From contig CM070548.1 of NCBI GenBank assembly GCA_036346405.1, positions 50,821,779 to 50,885,778 on the forward strand: a stretch of 64,000 nucleotides of DNA, in the 5' to 3' direction. Below are positions 21,588 through 32,997 of this stretch, piece by piece. The stretch is from Phyllostachys edulis. Lineage: Eukaryota > Streptophyta > Magnoliopsida > Poales > Poaceae. Positions within the stretch are counted from its first letter, which is position 1. Each line of letters starts with the position of its first letter. The notes below the pieces were generated by a model. It ran no database searches and was not told the origin of the DNA. It worked only from the letters and a program-made list of their open reading frames with translations. Made by a program: the position numbers and the translations under genes.

Positions 21588-24500
21588 TGTGAGAACCCGG
21601 GGTATTTAACTTGTAATACTTAACCATCAAGATGATTCTAGCATTACAAATCAAATATCTCGACTCTCGGCGTATATGTACTTCCCAGAAGTGCAGCACA
21701 CATACCCCATACAAAAATTATGCATCAATTCCTTTCAACACATAGATCCAAAGTACAACTAAGCAATTCAAAAGACATACAATAAAGAGATATTACAAAA
21801 GGGGCCGACCGGCCAAATAACAACTAAAGAGTTAAATAAGTAGCGGAAGCAAACAGCCATAAGATGGCGATAAACAAGAGCCAATTAGTGTGCCTTTAAC
21901 GCACAAGGCAACCAACCGGGCCACCAACCTAGTCGTCAAACCTGCCGCACATCTCACAAAAGTGGATCCCTTGGGGATCAGCTTCCTCCTCTGCAACAAT
22001 TACTTAAGCATAGCAAATGAGTACGAAAATATACTCGCAAGACTTACGTGTAGAGTAACAGGCCTATACATAGCTACATGCAAGCTTATTTAAGTGGAGG
22101 AGGATCTAGACTCATTTTCAGCATAAAGCAAGTTTTCATTTGCAATAATGTAATAGATTTAAAGCAATTTTACAATTTGTTTTTATTTGATAAAAACAGC
22201 GAGATACTAAGTAATAATAATAACAAGACATCCTGGAAGTGGCTAACCCAATAGCCACCACAACAATAGCATGAATTCCCCATTCATACCACCCACATCA
22301 AGTTTTAATTAAATGTTGTAGTCTAGTTCTCACGGGGCGTATCCAAGCGTGTCCATAACCTAGGACGAGGCTATTCGAATAGTTTGAACCCTGCAGGGGT
22401 GTGCCAATGTACCCACATGCTAGACAGCTCCTTATGCCACGCGATAAAGCACACTTCCTTTGGTATACCGGCAGAGCTAAGTCCTACGAGACGTTTCCAA
22501 TATTGTGTATTAACTACGAGTCGCCCGTATGGGAATAGAAACCCCCATACGTTGTGACGGAGTCAACAGCAGAGAGAGAACTTACCGTTGCTCCTCGGGG
22601 TAGGGAACTTGGACTTAATACCAAACCCATCCCGTCACGCCCAACACACACATGGGATAAAATCCTCTTTCAACACAACACAATCTCCTGCGACCCGGAG
22701 CTAACACACGCCAAAGTACTAGATCAAGAGAGGTCCCATATCCCTCTCATGTGGTTAGCACGCAAATTGCTCGGTACGGTGGCGCAAGTAACTCGGTCCT
22801 TGATTGACTCGGGCACCATTCCAGTCACACCATAAGATCACACCATCAACCATTGTGTCCAAGTCTCAAACATTTCATTTTCATTTTCAGTTTTTGACTT
22901 TACAAAGTAACAAAAAACAAAGTGCTGAGCATAATGATAATAATAATTTTGTGTCATCAAGGTTATCGACTAAGTCGATAACCGCCAAATTCTACCGGTA
23001 GCTAAGCATTTCTAAGCATGACACCGTAAAGACAATAAAAGAGCATAATTAAATCACCGGGCTCTAATTCACCAGCGATATTAATAACTTATGTTTTGTG
23101 GCAGGGGGTAACAATTTTAAGGGCAACTATGCAATAGGAATAGCTACCTCTAATCAGAAAAATAAACTTTGACACAAAAGCATGCATACATACAATTTGT
23201 AAACAAAGTATTAGACTTGAAAGTAATGGGACATTTACGATCAAACTACTTGCCTTGCTGTGAATGATTATCTTGCTACAGAGGATCACTCTTGTAAACA
23301 ATAGGATCGTCGGAACCTACCGAAAGAATTCAAAAGCACAATAAGAACGAATAACACCGAAAAGACTCAAAAATTCAAAGTCATCCAAAAATCATGAAAA
23401 ATTCACAGAAGGTGGAGCATGATTTGAGATGAATTTAGCAATAAGAATCAATTTATTTAGATGTTCTATGCAAAAGTTATGACAGTTTGAAGGTCAGTTT
23501 TCCAGAAAATCCAAATAAATTGCTACCGGTTACTGTTCATCCGAATTAATTATTTTGGTGAAAATTTCCAAAGCAGTGGTGTACTTGAAATTTTTATGGT
23601 AGGTAGAGCACCACAAGAGATGAACAATGGAATTTGATTCACCTCATTTGGAGCTAAAATGAATTTTCTACGATTTTTCAAAGTCATGAAAGTAGTGCAC
23701 ATGACATAAGTAAAATGAGATTTTCAGTAACACCAACATGTTCAAAACCTATTTTACAATAAACTACACTAACAGAGGATTCCAATAAAGTTGAGTTTAC
23801 AGGACCTGTCGGGACATGCCACGCAGAGCCGCTGCCGCCGCGAGCTTCCCTAGCGAAACGCCGGCGAACTAGTGCACGGTGGCGCGAGTGGGTGCTCAAA
23901 ATGGAAAGCCCACCACCTTACGCACACGACGGCACCAGCGGCGAGGCCGGAGGTGGTCCGACACGGCGGCGTGGTGAGCAAAGGCGGCGCTGGCGCTACA
24001 AGAACAAGGCACCACGCGGAAAAGAGACGCCTGTGGCAAAATAGCGCCCGCATGGGCAACAAGGGGTTCCAAAGACTCACCACGATGACCTGGAGGTGGG
24101 GAGGCTACCGGAGTTGAGCCGGCGACGAGAAACCGAGGCGGCGGTGGCACCTCACCGAGGAGAGCTCAACCAGAGCCAATTGGGCTGGAACTGGAGGCAT
24201 GGAGAGCATCAGTAGGGTCCATAGATGGTGTGCGAGCGAGGAATCGACAAGAGGCTCACCTCACCGGAGATGGGGAAGAAAAGAAGCTTCGCGGCTGAAA
24301 TGGAACAAGCTTCTAATTCCCGGGCTCCTGTGAATCGACGGCCAAATTGCATGAGGGGAAATACTGACCAAGCCAAGGCATACATGGTGACGCACTTAAG
24401 CAAGGATAATACTCACCGGGGCACGGAGTTGGCACGGCGTCGGCTTCGGGAGCGTGCTCTGGAGCAGCAGGGAGCGCGCCTCGCCTCCTCGAGCTACACA

Positions 24501-25585
24501 AGAAGACAAGGGCTCAAACCGGCGCACAAGGAAGCGGTGAAGGAAGAGGAAGAAGGGGGAACCACGCAGAGAAAGCACACCCTAGAGCTGAGCTCAAGCC
24601 AGCGCCTCCCTCCTCAGCCTCCGAGACGAGGAATGGCTTCCAATGGGCGAGAGAGGGGGTATTATCCCCAGGCGACGATGGAAATGGGAGCGGCATCAAC
24701 CGGCGAAGCTAGGGATTGGCCGAGAGGGGCGGTGGATTGAAGCCGTGCCTGCGCGTTGACGGAGGTGGCAGAGCGGCGCGGTGACGTGGTGCGCAAGTCC
24801 TACGCGAGCGCCAGCACAAGGAGGATGAAAGGTCTGATGAGTGGGTCCCGCGACGCAGTGACACAGCCGCGAGCACGAGATTGAGCGAAAGGGGTCGACG
24901 TGGGCCGTTGGATCGAGATCAAGCGATCGACAACGCGCGAGGATATTTAACCCAGGCCGAAGCGGTACGCGATCGTGACCATCGATGCACGATCGGACGG
25001 CTGCATGCGATGGTGCAGTTAGTGGGTTTGGCTGAGTCCAGTCAAAGCGGTCGGACCCGAGTCTGGTCCGGTCGGAGGAATAGTGTTTTTTGATTTTTGA
25101 CCAAAAGGCTGAGAAGGTTTGTGAATTTTTAGAGAGAGTTTCAAAGCTCCAAAAATTCTAAAATTTTTATGGAAGCTTGATGGATCAGAGGAAAACCTTG
25201 CATAATTTTTCTAGGAATTTTAATGTTCTGTATTGTTCTCAAGAAAATTCACAAGGTGCTGGTCTAGGGTTTTGACCAGAATTCAAACTGGTTTGACTAG
25301 CTCTTTTGAAATAGCAAATAAAATCTAAAAATTATGAGAATTTTCAGAGAGGTTACTAGGATGATCTAGATGATAGGAAAAATATTTCTAGAGGATTATC
25401 ACAAGATTTGATTTTGGAGTTTTCAAGGACTAAAGCTTCCATCAATAGAAACATTGACCTATGAAAATGGAAACCCTAGGGAAAAATTTCTAGGAAATTT
25501 CAAATGACATCATGAGGCATCAAAAGTTTTAATTTATCCTTATTTTATTACATTTGAAACACACACCATTGTTTGGGATGTTACA
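21588..25585 (-). mobile_element. Solo LTR A of the F family
   Basis: It starts TGTGAGAACCCGGGG and ends GGGATGTTACA, 3998 bp, with ACAAG on both sides (21583-21587 and 25586-25590). It matches the LTRs of element F along most of its length, for example GTATTTAACTTGTAATACTT at 21601 and CATTGTTTGGGATGTTACA at the end. Compared with the left LTR of F it lacks a block equivalent to roughly 53160-53700. Internal frames such as plus 24225-24740 have no domain and are LTR sequence. It is a solo LTR. Confidence 0.92.
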
Positions 25586-25590
25586 ACAAG

Positions 25591-25753
25591 GCACGCGGGG
25601 TGCGCAGGGTGTTGTCACACAAGACACACGGGGTGCGCGGGATGTAGCCGCACAAGGCACGCGGGGTGCGTGGAGCACGCGGGCGCGCAGGGCACGCAAG
25701 GTGCGAAGGGCGCAACCGCACAAGGCACGCGGGGTGCGCGGGGCATAGTCACG
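25591..25753. repeat. Element D array 2: 33-bp repeat, second block
   Basis: Continues the array interrupted by solo LTR A, with units such as CACAAGGCACGCGGGGTGCG. It is cut again at 25753 by element J. TCACG (25749-25753) is one side of the TSD of J. Confidence 0.85.
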
Positions 25754-27553
25754 TGTAGGACCGGAAAGGCGACTAGAGGGGGGGGTGAATAGACGCTTTC
25801 TCTATTTTTCACCCGATCGAACTCAACACTACTTTCACTCCAATAGCTATAAAAGCTATGAAGATCTGTATACAAGCACAGCGGATGACCTGTGTTGAAT
25901 CCGATCAAACCCCTAAGTAAAGGCCTAATCAACTCAAGGCTGTATCAAGCACATCAACATGACAGCTAAATAAACAAAACATAAAGCAAGATCGCCAAGA
26001 GCAATCACCAAAGAAAAACTCTCACAAAGCAGGTAAGAACGGCGATTAAAAAGCTCACCGAAGCTCTTTTTCTCTGTCACGATTCACTCTACAAGCAGCA
26101 GCAAGTCAGAATAAAATGCCGCCTGAGCTCGAAGTCTCGTGGCAACAGCCACCTCCACTCACCGCCTTGATCTCTACAAGCCGCATCAATCCACACTGAG
26201 CCAACAAGAACCGGCCGAGTTTCACAAACCGATTGACAAACACAAAGCAAAGGAGCTATCCAAAGACCACTCCAGCACTACGAAATTTCTCACTAAGAAC
26301 AAAGCAAAGAATCAAAGCAATAAAAACTCAACACCTCAAAAGCCGCCGCCGACTCAATTTTTTAAGACAACAAGCCGCCCAGATCGGTTTTTACGGAAGA
26401 ACAGAATCAAACACAAAGAAGTAAACTCAAGGATTCACTTGCATCGATAAGCAGTCCAAGTAGTAACTAATCCAAAGCATAGAAAAAGACAACCAAAAAT
26501 GTGCATCAAATCAAATACAGTAAACTGCCAGATCTGAAATGACTCGATAGAATAACAAAGTTGCAGGGAACAGAATAGAGCAACAAAGGCCGCCGCCAGC
26601 TCTCTCCAAAATCGCGCCCCTTATTTTTTTCTTAGCAGCCCCAATTTTAGGGCAAGACTCATTTTTTTTTTTTTTTTTCTGGCAAGCTCTCTACAGCATG
26701 CCAATCCTCCGGTGCAAAGACAAAAAAAATGGCCCATCTACTATTCCTTTTATAGGGCAGCCTTAACCCTAAAAACCCAACAGGCTTCCGTTAAGGCCCA
26801 ACATCAACGGAACACATACGCACGCATCTCAAAGCGCCGTCTTCATCGTCGATTGATCTAAACCGCTTCACCATGCGCCGACCCGCGCCGCGGCTTAGTC
26901 AAAAGGTCACCAAGATGGTATTTGGTAAAATTACCAAAATACCCCTTCTCGATCATTTCCAAAAGACCGAGTCCATAGATCATGAAGCAATCACCTGCTT
27001 CGCCACGTGTAGGTTGATCAACGGCTCCATGTCGTCAAGTCTCTCCCGTCCGGATCCCACCGGCACCACTGAGCACTTGCAACGACTCCCGCGCCGCTTG
27101 ATCCAACGATCGCCGACCGAACCGCCCGTTCGGTCATCCTCGTCCATTCTGCGCCATGCTTGTGTCACTGACTCACCGGCATCCTTGATCGTTACGGACC
27201 TCGGCTCTCCAAGCTTAGTCCCGATCCTCCTCGCCGCTGACCGTCATTGACACGCAAGCCACCGCCAAACAATAGACAAGCAAACACGAATCCGGGAACA
27301 AGTTCTTCACAACTTGACCCACGTTAGTGAAAACATGCAATATGCAACACATATGCATTAACAACTATGGATATGACCAATCCCAAAATCAACTCATCAC
27401 TTATATTAACATTCAGCACAAAAGCCGGTCAGACCACCGCTGACCTGACAGATCTGAAACTTTGTCGAAAACGCGTGAAACTTCAAACCAAAAGCCACAT
27501 TGCCAATTGTTTCATCATCCTAAGATCATAGGCATATCCCCATGATATCCACA
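25754..27553 (-). repeat. Element J LTR, left (3' in element orientation)
   Basis: 1800 bp, TG..CA. The minus-strand TATA-like CTATAAAAGG lies near 26748-26757. Against the other LTR the last roughly 900 bp match closely, while 25850-26400 shows dense small indels. Short plus-strand frames here are not genes. Confidence 0.9.
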
Positions 27554-27563
27554 ATCTCCCCTT
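27554..27563 (-). other. Element J polypurine tract
   Basis: The minus strand reads CAAGGGGAGAT just inside the left LTR. Similar CTCCCCCT words recur near 27895, 27945, 28050 and 28725 and may be relics of repeated priming sequence. Confidence 0.7.
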
Positions 27564-30500
27564 GATGAACACATTGGCAATCTCTCAGAAAATGTAAGTT
27601 TATGGTTTGAAAAGTAAAATACTCGCAGTTTTCGCACAAAGGCACAACTTGGTCCATTTGCAAGAAAAAGCAATGGAAATGACCAAGCTGGCTTCAGAAT
27701 AGCATAAACAAGTGAGATACAGCAAAAGAAAGCACAAAAGCTTTCAATTCCAGAGAATCGACAAAAATCTCACTTAAGGTCCATATGAAAGAAAGAACAA
27801 TTGTTCTATTTGACCTTAGATCATTGTGAGTCTTCAAGATTTGCAATTCAAGTTCAGAAAAGGCAATAAGACCAAAAGAATGCAATATGAATGCTCCCCC
27901 TCACTATGATCATCAATTTTTCAATTTTCTCCAAAAAGCTAAAGCTCCCCCTTTGACAATGAGAAGCAGCCAATTCTTCTGCCCTTTACAAAACTTCTCC
28001 TCTATAACCAAAAAGCTCTTTATTAACATTACATTTTCGCTATATCTTCTCCCCCTTTGACAATGGATTCATCAAGAAATCATCCCTTCCTCTCATCTAG
28101 AGATGACAAATGCACAAGAAAGGAAGAAGCAAAAGAAAGAGCATGCATGAAATGCAATGGGGTGGCTTCATTTTTGTTTTGATTTTTCAATTTTTAAGGT
28201 AAAAGAAGCTTGGGAGATTACTCAATTGAACAGGCTAGCATTTCTACCATTACTCAAGATACAACAAGCCTGACAAAGCTAGCAAGATTATGTTAAGACA
28301 TATATAGCAAAGCTAGGCTAATGAGCTCAAAAAATCACATGTTGTTGGGTAAAATTAAGCAATGTGTCAAAATTAGCAAGTTCAACAACAGTTATCCTAA
28401 AGTGATAATGGCCTTGCCAGAATGTCAATGTGAGATCAAGAAGCTAGCAAAGACCATCTTAGAGACAAAAGTCCTGAATTGAATCATTTAGCTCAACTTT
28501 TGTCAAAAGCCCAAATTTCAACTATTTTTCATTTGCAATGAATATTCAAGTTGATTAAAGGTCTATCTTAGTAAAGAAGATCCTGGACTAGGAGCCATCC
28601 ACAATCTCTTACTAAGCTTCAACCACATTTGACAATTGCATTTTCAGCCATGTGCTAGATCTCAAGCCTCACTACGACCATCTCAAGCAACAAAAGCTTA
28701 AAAGAGTGGTCTAGGTCATCCAAAACTCCCCCTGAGTTCATGCCTAGTACAATGGCAAGCCGTCTCATGAGAAAGAATTGGTGAGATCAGTTTTTTCGCA
28801 CAAAACAGATCATTTTTCATTTTGCACAAGGGCTATTTTAGATTCTTTAATGAACTAAAAGCTCAAAGATGTTCAATTCTAGATTCCAGAGCTAACAAAG
28901 CAATTTTGACAGGGCCAATGTCACAAAAGGATCACTAATTGTGCAACTAGCTAAAAGATCCACAAATTGCTATTTTCAGTTCAAGTTGTTTAAAAGTTCT
29001 AGCTCAATTAGCAAAGACATTGCTGCACATGTGAAAGCATGATAATTCTAGCAAGTCAAAGAACTAGACAAAATCTTGAGCAAGAATTGAAATACTAAAG
29101 CTCAAGAGGGTAATAAGCAAAGCTTCATTAATTAAAAGAAAGAAGCGGTAAAGCTTATATTACAAGTATCTTTTTCTGATTTTTCATTTGTATGTAATAT
29201 GATACAATGAGATGCACAAAAAATGTAAAAGCCTAAAAAGATCACAAGGATAAAAAAGTTCCAAAAAAGATACCACTTGAACAAGGTATCAGAAAAGATC
29301 CACAAAAGCTCAAAAGAACAAGGAAAGTTCAGATGAACAGAAAAGGTTCAGAAAAGAACTAAGAAAGTTCCGAAAAGAACCAACTCCCCTCAAACCAACC
29401 CATAAGGATAAATTATCCCTTACTCGCATCTCAAGGTGGCAAACCTTGTTAGGTCAAAAAGACTTGAGGGGAAATCTGCAAAAAAGCCTTGGACTCCACA
29501 AAAACTAGCACAAAAACTTCAAACGCCACACGATCTCTAGGGACAGCAACTCAAAAAGCTAGGGAGCGAAACACCAACACTAAAAAGCCTACAGCAACTC
29601 AAAAACACTGCTAACACTAGTGATTGGGAGACAAGCTCGACCTAAATTTGTGAGAAGAATGCATCCTAGCAAATCATGGGATAAGAAGAGTGCCTAGAAA
29701 AGACACGTGCTAGAACAGAGCCTCCTATCTACCCTGAACACAACAAGCCCAATACTTGGCACAAAACAGATGCTATGCAAGGTAGACTAGGGATACCATA
29801 CACAAATGTAGGGTATAGAAGCTCGAACCTGAGTCGCACTGCTTGGCAGTGAGATGTAGCCAAGATGGATGAAGATCCATTTCTTGAAGCTTCAGAAAGT
29901 AGTTGCGCTCACCCATCATCCTCATCTCAAAATCCTTCGTCTCCGAGAAGTGATAGTCATCATTGAAGACACAAATGAAGAAGAACCAACTGATGAAGTC
30001 TTTGACCACTTGTTGGACCACATGTTCTTCTTCTCAACTGAAAGACTACACCGAAGAGACAGAAAAAGTCTATGCCTTGGTACTGGGTTAGTGAGACAAT
30101 ATCTAGAGAAACAGTACCAAGACACATGACTAGCAGGGATAGCAGCAAATGATCCAAAACTCATGAAAGCATATAATCAACAATTTAAGACATGAGTATG
30201 GAGATAGACAAATCAATTGCAGCACATGCTATCCAAGACATGATAAAGCTCAAACTATCCTTAATCCACAATAAGGCAAAGGAGTAAGCAAACAAGCACA
30301 TAGCATATCACCCATCATATATACAGTCATAGATAAAACATGCTAGTGAAAGCTATGGCAAGACTCATGCATCCACAATTAACAGTAAAGCACAATAGCC
30401 ATGTAAGCATAAAGCATTTTAAGAACAAAACATGGATAAAGAATGCTAACATGGATATCAAGTGAATATGTGGATACATAAGACAAAAATCAACAAGAGC

Positions 30501-30886
30501 AAGATGAAACATATACAAGTAGCACAAGCTCATGAAGACAAAACCAAGCTCATACACCCATGAAAATAAAGAGCAACAATAAAATACATGGATATACAAG
30601 CAAGATAAAAGAAAAGGCATGAAGAAGGATATCATAAGAGAAAAACATGCCAATATGGTACAAGTGAGCACAAAGACAAGCACAACATGCCAAGTATGAA
30701 TAATCATGAAAATACATGCATGAAGGTATATGATTGCTCACAAAACAGGTGTAGATGTTGATCATTAAAGCACATGCCTCTTGGAGGCCATCGTTGAGGT
30801 GGAGAACCATCAAGTGTCCCGATCATATGATGAAGCAAAAGATCAGAATCTTTAAGTCCATGTTCTCCAACCTGCGTTCTTGGTAC
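27564..30886. other. Element J interior without coding domains
   Basis: AT-rich sequence downstream of gag in the minus orientation, where pol would normally sit. Scattered frames under 130 codons (for example minus 30327-30707) show no protease, integrase or reverse transcriptase motif. The region is rich in AAAAGCTC and AAAAGATC words, which also occur in the 29200-29350 stretch. Confidence 0.6.
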
Positions 30887-31981
30887 CTACACATGAGAAA
30901 GGCAAGGTGTCCGAGTCTTGGGTCCCGAAGGGTTAGAGAGCAAATGCTTGGGAACCCAAACCTTGGACACACCACCACCAGAAGCAGTCGAAACATTATG
31001 TGAGTTAGCATGATGCAAATGATGGTCCATGCAAGAAGATCCAATCTCATCCTTGGAGGTACACCGTGAGTGGACAACTCGAAGAGGAGAACGAGATCCA
31101 ACTCTAGAAAAGTGACGATGGCCTTGCTTGAAAGCACCATGATGAGAACCAACAGAAACATCAAAGAAACTCACACAATCTCGCCGTGGGTGTGTACCTC
31201 GATGAACAAAACGAGGTCCACCTCTTGAATAACGGCGGAAATCCTGCCTCGGGGCAGCTCGTGGACCAAAACCAAAACTATGCAAACCATGTCCACGGTG
31301 CTGTCCGACACCACTAGAAAAGGTGTCAAAGAAGCCATCAACAAATCGAGTCTTCGTGCTTGGCTCATTAGTGTGCATGTCATGAGAACGACTATGCCCA
31401 CTAGGAGACTTAGAAGCATGAGCTCGACGCAAATGTTTTGCACGCCGAAAACAGAAATCCACATGATGTCCATTCTTCCCACAAAATGAGCAATGGTGTA
31501 AAGGTCTACTAGTAGACACGGTCCGAGAGGACGAAGCACCATTAAGGCTCAAAGAAGAAGTCTTGGAAGAACTAGCATCATGACTCGTCCTCGTATCGAC
31601 ACTAGACCCACACATGCCATGAGAAAGGCTATGTGTGTTCCTAGAGGTACGACGACGTACTCGACGCTCATGTTTCAAACGGCGAAAGCAAAACCCAAGA
31701 GTGTGTCCATTCTTCTTACAAAAGGTGCAATGGTACTTCTCTTTTGAAGATTTAGTACCATTTGAGAGAGAAGCACCTTTGTCTCTAGAAATACGTTGGA
31801 CAACACAAGAAGAGTCCGAAAGAGTCGAACTCACCAAAGAAAGAGCTATCCAAAGCGATGCCACAAAAACCAACGTCAAGTGACTCACGTTTAGCACAAA
31901 AAGACTCCAACTCCGAATGCAAAGATGCAAGAGAAATCTTAAAAACATCAATCTCGGAGTGAAGGCAAATACAAGAGTCAC
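30887..31981 (-). pseudogene. Element J nucleocapsid part of gag, two zinc knuckles
   Basis: The open frame contains CTFCKKNGHTLGFCFRR and CSFCGKNGHHVDFCFRR, two C-x2-C-x4-H-x4-C knuckles about 70 residues apart, each followed by basic residues. Such knuckles bind and package element RNA. Ser/His/Arg-rich sequence follows. The frame ends with SKVWVPKHLLSNP, a motif typically found just before the protease of SIRE-like elements, and then stops near 30890. The first 60 or so residues of the open frame are out-of-frame overlap with the upstream gag. True continuity requires a frame change near 31790-31830. Without protease the Gag precursor could not be processed in cis. Confidence 0.7.
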
Positions 31982-32951
31982 ATGACTTGGCGCTCATATC
32001 ATCGCGCAAAGACTTAATCTCGCTCTTCAAAGAAATGCAAGATCTGCAAGAAATTAATGATGCTTTCGAATTAAGCATGCAGTTCAAAGCATCAATTTCA
32101 GTTTCTAAACAAGCACAATTCTTGCAAAAGACTAAACCATCCTTAAGCAATTTTTCATGTTCTAAGCACATGCTAGAAGGCCTAGCTTTAATTTCAATAA
32201 TCTCAGCCCTAGCATTTTCTAATTGCTCAAGATACATGGAATTAGTCAATTTAAGCTTCTCAAAATCAGCAAGCATGCCTACACAAGAATCACAATTATT
32301 TCTAGCCATAGAACTAAGATTGCCTATTTCTAACTTAGCATTGTCAAGTTCATGATGTAAGGCAATACAAGAATCACAAGGCATAGAAACATTTGATTTC
32401 AAAATTTCATTTTCAGATTTTAGGCATGCAAGAGAGTTATGCAGGTTCTCCATGTCTACAAGCAATGAATCATAAGCATTCATGGAGGTTTTCAATTCGG
32501 CAAGCTCATGAGACAAATCACATTTCTCTTTTTCTAACAATTTGACTTTCTTCCTAAGAGCAAGCAGTTTAAGATCATTTGAATATAAGACATTAATGAG
32601 TTTTTCTTTGCTCACCTTGCTTAGCTCAAGTAGGGGATCGTCCTCATAAGAGTCATCACTCTCATCAAAAAGCTCATCATCAGAATCCTCTCCATCATGT
32701 TCATCCTCAAAAGCTGATGTGCATATGTCACTGGGCTTCTTCTCCTCGGGCTCCAAAAATGACTCATCCCTGAAACTAGAACAATCAAAACAAAAGGATT
32801 TGCCACAGATATCACAGGAGACTTCCTCCTCCATCGTCATTAAACTTATCATGCTTTCAAATATTTTGTTACGGCCAACACCATTGGTAAAAGAACCACG
32901 ACAAGACGCAAAGAACCGCTCACAAGTCCTCATATATGTCGCCATGCTCAA
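31785..32951 (-). CDS. Element J gag N-terminal region, coiled coil with CxSC motifs
   Basis: This 388-codon frame starts at an ATG 33 bp from the primer site. Early on it has CDICGKSFCFDCSS, a Cys-rich finger-like motif (residues about 45-58). An acidic stretch with DEHDGEDSDDELFDESDD follows. After that comes a long heptad-like coiled coil (about residues 110-350), broken at regular spacing by CDSCI, CDSCV, CKNCACL, CRSCISL and CDSCICL motifs. Gag of SIRE/Maximus-type copia elements is known to have long coiled coils that assemble particles. The regular CxxC pairs could bind metal or form disulfides, which is my inference. The last 15 or so residues are probably off-frame because of a frameshift. 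Apart from that the frame is intact, unlike most genes here. Confidence 0.75.
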   Translation of the reverse strand: MSMATYMRTCERFFASCRGSFTNGVGRNKIFESMISLMTMEEEVSCDICGKSFCFDCSSFRDESFLEPEEKKPSDICTSAFEDEHDGEDSDDELFDESDDSYEDDPLLELSKVSKEKLINVLYSNDLKLLALRKKVKLLEKEKCDLSHELAELKTSMNAYDSLLVDMENLHNSLACLKSENEILKSNVSMPCDSCIALHHELDNAKLEIGNLSSMARNNCDSCVGMLADFEKLKLTNSMYLEQLENARAEIIEIKARPSSMCLEHEKLLKDGLVFCKNCACLETEIDALNCMLNSKASLISCRSCISLKSEIKSLRDDMSAKSCDSCICLHSEIDVFKISLASLHSELESFCAKRESLDVGFCGIALDSSFFGEFDSFGLFLCCPTYF

Positions 32952-32983
32952 AGATCAGTAAAGATCACAAAAGAGCAAACTTG

Positions 32984-32995
32984 GCTCTGATACCA
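32984..32995 (-). other. Element J primer-binding site
   Basis: The minus strand reads TGGTATCAGAGC, matching initiator Met tRNA, two bases from the LTR at 32998. The leader between primer site and gag ATG is only about 32 bp, unusually short. Confidence 0.87.
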
Positions 32996-32997
32996 AT

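Noticed and set aside
20561..21714. Long minus-strand frames rich in Pro, Ala and Cys as secreted or structural proteins
   Set aside because: They translate 33-bp and shorter tandem repeats and are open in more than one frame.
24225..24740. 171-codon plus-strand frame as a gene
   Set aside because: It lies inside solo LTR A. The corresponding part of the related F LTR (about 54180-54600) is not open over the same span, and no domain is seen.
30327..30707. Hydrophobic minus-strand frame as a membrane protein
   Set aside because: It is AT-rich DNA in the non-coding part of J; the hydrophobic residues follow from T-rich codons on that strand and no family is recognised.
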